From the NCBI GenBank assembly GCA_016859345.1, contig CM029131.1, positions 6,679,320 to 6,743,319 on the forward strand: a stretch of 64,000 bases of DNA, read 5' to 3'. The stretch is from Istiophorus platypterus (lineage: Eukaryota; Chordata; Actinopteri; Istiophoriformes; Istiophoridae). Position numbers and translations under genes: made by a program. Below the pieces are notes generated by a model. The model saw only the letters and a program-made list of their open reading frames with translations, did no database searches and was not told the DNA's origin. Positions 60,801-64,000 of this stretch are shown piece by piece; position 1 is the first letter of the stretch, and every line of letters starts with the position of its first letter.

Positions 60801-63800
60801 TTTAGCTCCGACGTTACACGTCTATTATGGATGAAGGGCGGCGAACGAGGGGATTATTAAAAACGACGCCACAGAAATACATCAAATCTATGTACTTTTA
60901 ACAAACAACGACATTATCTCCCGTAGTGTGTTGCGTTATATACAAAATGGCCATTTTTAACTTTCATTTGATTGAGGTGACAATGCTAAAATACCTTTTT
61001 TTTGGTTATTCGAAAGCAAAATCATCCTCATTAAGATCATATAAAACCCCTCGCAAACTCCACAATGGCAAAACGCATTAAGTGTATCGGTATTTTTTAA
61101 TAAACCACCAAAAAAAGCAAGTAGTTTGCGTGACCGTCGTCTTATGTTGAAAGTCGTAACCGGAAACGGGAGCGAAGACTCCTGCTAGCTTTAGCGCTCG
61201 GTTATTTTCTAAACCGGAGAATAAACAGCGTTTAGCGCATTATCGCGCAACCAGGGGAGTCGTTTTCTGTCATTATTTGTCTGATTTTGTATAATCAATC
61301 CCCTCCAGAAGGGGAAAGTATCGATATATATATATATATATGTGTGTATATATATAAATATATATATATATATTTGAGGCGTACTTGATTTAAATACCCT
61401 GCTCCGTAATGTCTCCCCTCAATCCTCCGGGAACTGATTTATCGATAAAGACAATGTCCGACACCCTCTGATTTAAAAAGCTTCCTACTTTCTCTTCCCT
61501 TTTTTTTCCCCCCCATTTGCGACAAAGCAACTTCTCCTTATTTTTCTCTCCACTCCCCCCCAACGTCGGACTTCAATTTTACGAACAAAAGTTACCGAAA
61601 AAACACCGGCGATCCTGCGAGAATGCGGCTGGACGTCGGCGACGCGGACCGGTTGTTCACCCGGTCGCTTATTCGGGGCTAATTTAATCGTTTTTCTTTT
61701 TAGAAAAATAACCACAGTGAAGTAAATAATAAAATAAAAGCGTATTGTCTCTTTTTCCATATCCCGAGGGCTAATTTCGAGGGAGTGGGCGTGTTTTGGG
61801 AACGGGACTAAGTCAATAAGCAGCCCCCCCCGCCCCATGTTCCCGTTTTGTAATGAAGCTTTTCGACGCCCGGTTCTGGTCCGGCGCTAAGTGATAGACG
61901 GGCCCCGCGGAAGAGGCTCCGTCCCCGGGAGGAGGCTCGTAACCTCGGCCGCTCTCCCGCATGTTTGACGGCGGATGGCGGAGAGCGGAGAAGTAAGATG
62001 GCGGCGGTGCACTGCAGCATTTATCGAGGGGGTCGTGGAGCCGAAAGGAGCCTCGGCTGTCGCTGTCTCCTCTCGGGCTCTTTCCTCCACACACCACCTC
62101 CACCGTGGAGTTTCTCTATTAATAATAATCACATTGGAATAATGTGGTGTTATTTAACAACGTCTTCAGTCCAAAAAAAAAAAAAAAATCTCTGCTCATC
62201 CATATATTTCTTTTTGTTATTGAATTTTTCCTCCAAGGGTCTTTACCACGAACGCACACTGCAAAAAAAAACCAAATATCTACACAAAACAACCAGTATT
62301 TACTCGATCCTGTCGAGAAAATGTAAATGATTTCATCAAAATCCAGCCGGTTTTCATTGCACATTGATTGGGTAAAACGCCATGTCATCATTCCCAGCTG
62401 TGTAAATTTCCTCATACTATGAACCAACAAAGCTTTAGTTCCTTTTTTTTGTTGTTGTTAAAGGCAAATTACTGAAATCCATTTACATAAAATCCCCCCC
62501 CCCTCCCGGTTTGAATCAAGGGGGTTTTCCGTCAACTGGGGATTTTAATGAGTAATTTTAACACTTCAGGTGGAGCCGCTGATGTGGATTTTACTTATGG
62601 TGGACATTATTTACAGTTTGGTCTGGTTGGGGAAGAAATTACACATTCCTGTGACCACATTGTTTCAGACGGGACCTGCAATTACGGCTGAGGAGCAGCT
62701 GCAGTTCAGTGTAGTCTTTGGGATCTCTAGCTGGAACGGTTATAGCTTTTATACGTGATAAAGACGTTATTTTTTATAGATCACTAGTCCCATACAATTG
62801 CTGTTATAACCCATTAAGGCCCCTTGTTTTTTGATTTCTTGTCATTTTTTTGTGTTCTTCCTTTAAATGAATTGGTTGAAATCTAGGGGGGGGTGACCTT
62901 CATTGTTTCCTGCACGTAGCCTATAATCAGTGCAGCTGGAATGAATAGTTTGGGTTACTCATCAAGCAAACCACTGGCTTTGTTCATAATCCATTGCTTA
63001 CATTGCTTGAGACAATCTTTACCCTTTGAGTCCTTTATCTATGTTATCAACATCAAGGGTATAAGTGATATAATGCTATAGAAGATGGAAGTAGTTTAAA
63101 TTTGCAAGCAAAAATAACCCCAAGATTAAATCAGACTTGAAAATGAGATCGCGAGGTTTTGATCTTGTTTTGGCTTGTTTTTAGCCTCCATTACTGCCCC
63201 GTGAAAAACACACACTTTTCTAAACACACGGCTCTAGGAAGCTGCTTTTTCCTGGCGGGCCCGCCCTGTACATGCAGGCCGTGGTGTGGAGCGTGGGAGT
63301 TGGATGCCGGCCTTTGTGTGTTTGTAAATCCTTGGGAAATGGCTCTTGGATGGGTGCAGGCGGGCAGTCTGTGTGCATACTGCAGTCTTTCAGCCTTAGG
63401 GTGGACTAGCCCCCTCTCCTTATTAGCCAGCCTTAATGCCATTATTCCTGTTGGCACTGCCAGTGTTCCCCTCTCTGGCAACTTCTCTGCTGCTCATGCT
63501 GCAGTTTCAATTTGTTGAAGGATAAGTCCCCTAACGCTGATATATCTCCTCTTATTTTGCTTTTGATTGTTTCCACTTTTTGCCTGCCTCACCTGGGCTT
63601 CTACTTCACTATGTAATTTTGCAGAGAGCCTGTTGACGGCCCCCAGAGAAAGACTTCGAATTATGTGCTCAGGACTCCTGGTAAACCTGTAGAGAAAAAG
63701 CAACAAAGAAATTGGTGTGATATTTTCTTGTAGTTGAGAAACCTCTTCATCAAAATCCGGCATATCTAATGGCTGTGCTGTATTCAGGTCAGCTGAGGCT

Positions 63801-64000
63801 AATATCGGTGAATAATTCAGTTTCTCAATCTGTGGATTTTTTAAATTTCTTCTGATTGTTGAACTGACCTAGTAAAAGAAACCCCTGCTCAGATTCTGAG
63901 AGACTGACGCCGAAAACCTGGTGTTTGCTGTTGTGTTGTTGCTACAATTGACATGTCCCATCCAAAGCTAAAATAACATTTTAATTTATTAGCTGCTTGA
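60668..64000 (+). other. app: app intron 1 (partial)
   Basis: CpG-rich near its start, then AT-rich. Contains a near-palindromic TA/TG tract (about 61323-61376), an A run near 62174-62188, and a second GC-rich patch (about 61850-62105). No exon matching the APP E1 domain was seen. The first APP intron is very long in mammals, so its running off the window is expected. Confidence 0.65.
61323..61376. repeat. (TA)n tract with central TG interruption
   Basis: Alternating TA sequence interrupted by 'tgtgtg' and 'aaat', able to fold on itself as a cruciform, in app intron 1. Confidence 0.9.

Noticed and set aside
62570..62758. Frame after an acceptor-like 'cacttcag' in phase 0, considered as APP exon 2
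   Set aside because: The translation does not resemble the start of the E1 domain (no LLAEPQ or MFCG motif).

Overview
The window is vertebrate nuclear DNA, most likely from a percomorph teleost fish. Genes are split by GT-AG introns, microsatellites (mostly CA/GT) are very dense, and several interspersed repeats have wording I recognise from percomorph fish genomes. No bacterial, phage, CRISPR or rRNA features were seen.

All five recognised genes lie on the + strand. (1) 7600-18185: a 14-exon SLC6 transporter of the GABA/betaine/taurine/creatine branch, predicted 620 aa. (2) 23587-36685: adamts5, 8 exons, 980 aa. (3) 42566-47244: adamts1, 8 exons, 944 aa. (4) 53246-59181: cyyr1, of which exons 1, 2 and the last are found, while the exon expected to carry the membrane span is not. 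(5) 60608-60667: the signal-peptide exon of an amyloid precursor protein gene (app), whose first intron runs off the window end. The order ADAMTS5-ADAMTS1-CYYR1-APP in one orientation is the order on human chromosome 21q21, so this is an ancient syntenic block. The SLC6 gene is not part of that human neighbourhood.

Layout: 1-6340 is gene-free with one clear interspersed repeat; 6380-6800 is a CpG island probably serving the SLC6 gene; 18186-23586 is 3'UTR, microsatellites and the adamts5 promoter and leader; 24694-32310 is the large adamts5 intron 1, holding a decayed LINE reverse-transcriptase fragment and a perfect hairpin; 36686-39860 is the adamts5 3'UTR; 42141 is a TATA box for adamts1; 47245-48550 is the adamts1 3'UTR; 52800-53245 is the cyyr1 promoter and leader; 60420-60800 is the app CpG island.

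The two ADAMTS proteases act in the extracellular matrix on proteoglycans. CYYR1 and APP are membrane proteins and the SLC6 protein is a Na+/Cl--coupled plasma-membrane carrier. The most notable observations are substitutions at substrate and ion-site positions of the SLC6 protein, the missing cyyr1 transmembrane exon, UG and CA tracts placed directly against splice sites, uORF-rich leaders on both ADAMTS genes, and a perfect oestrogen-response-element palindrome inside an interspersed repeat. All exon boundaries were derived by hand from splice consensus, reading phase and remembered family sequences; no alignment was run.
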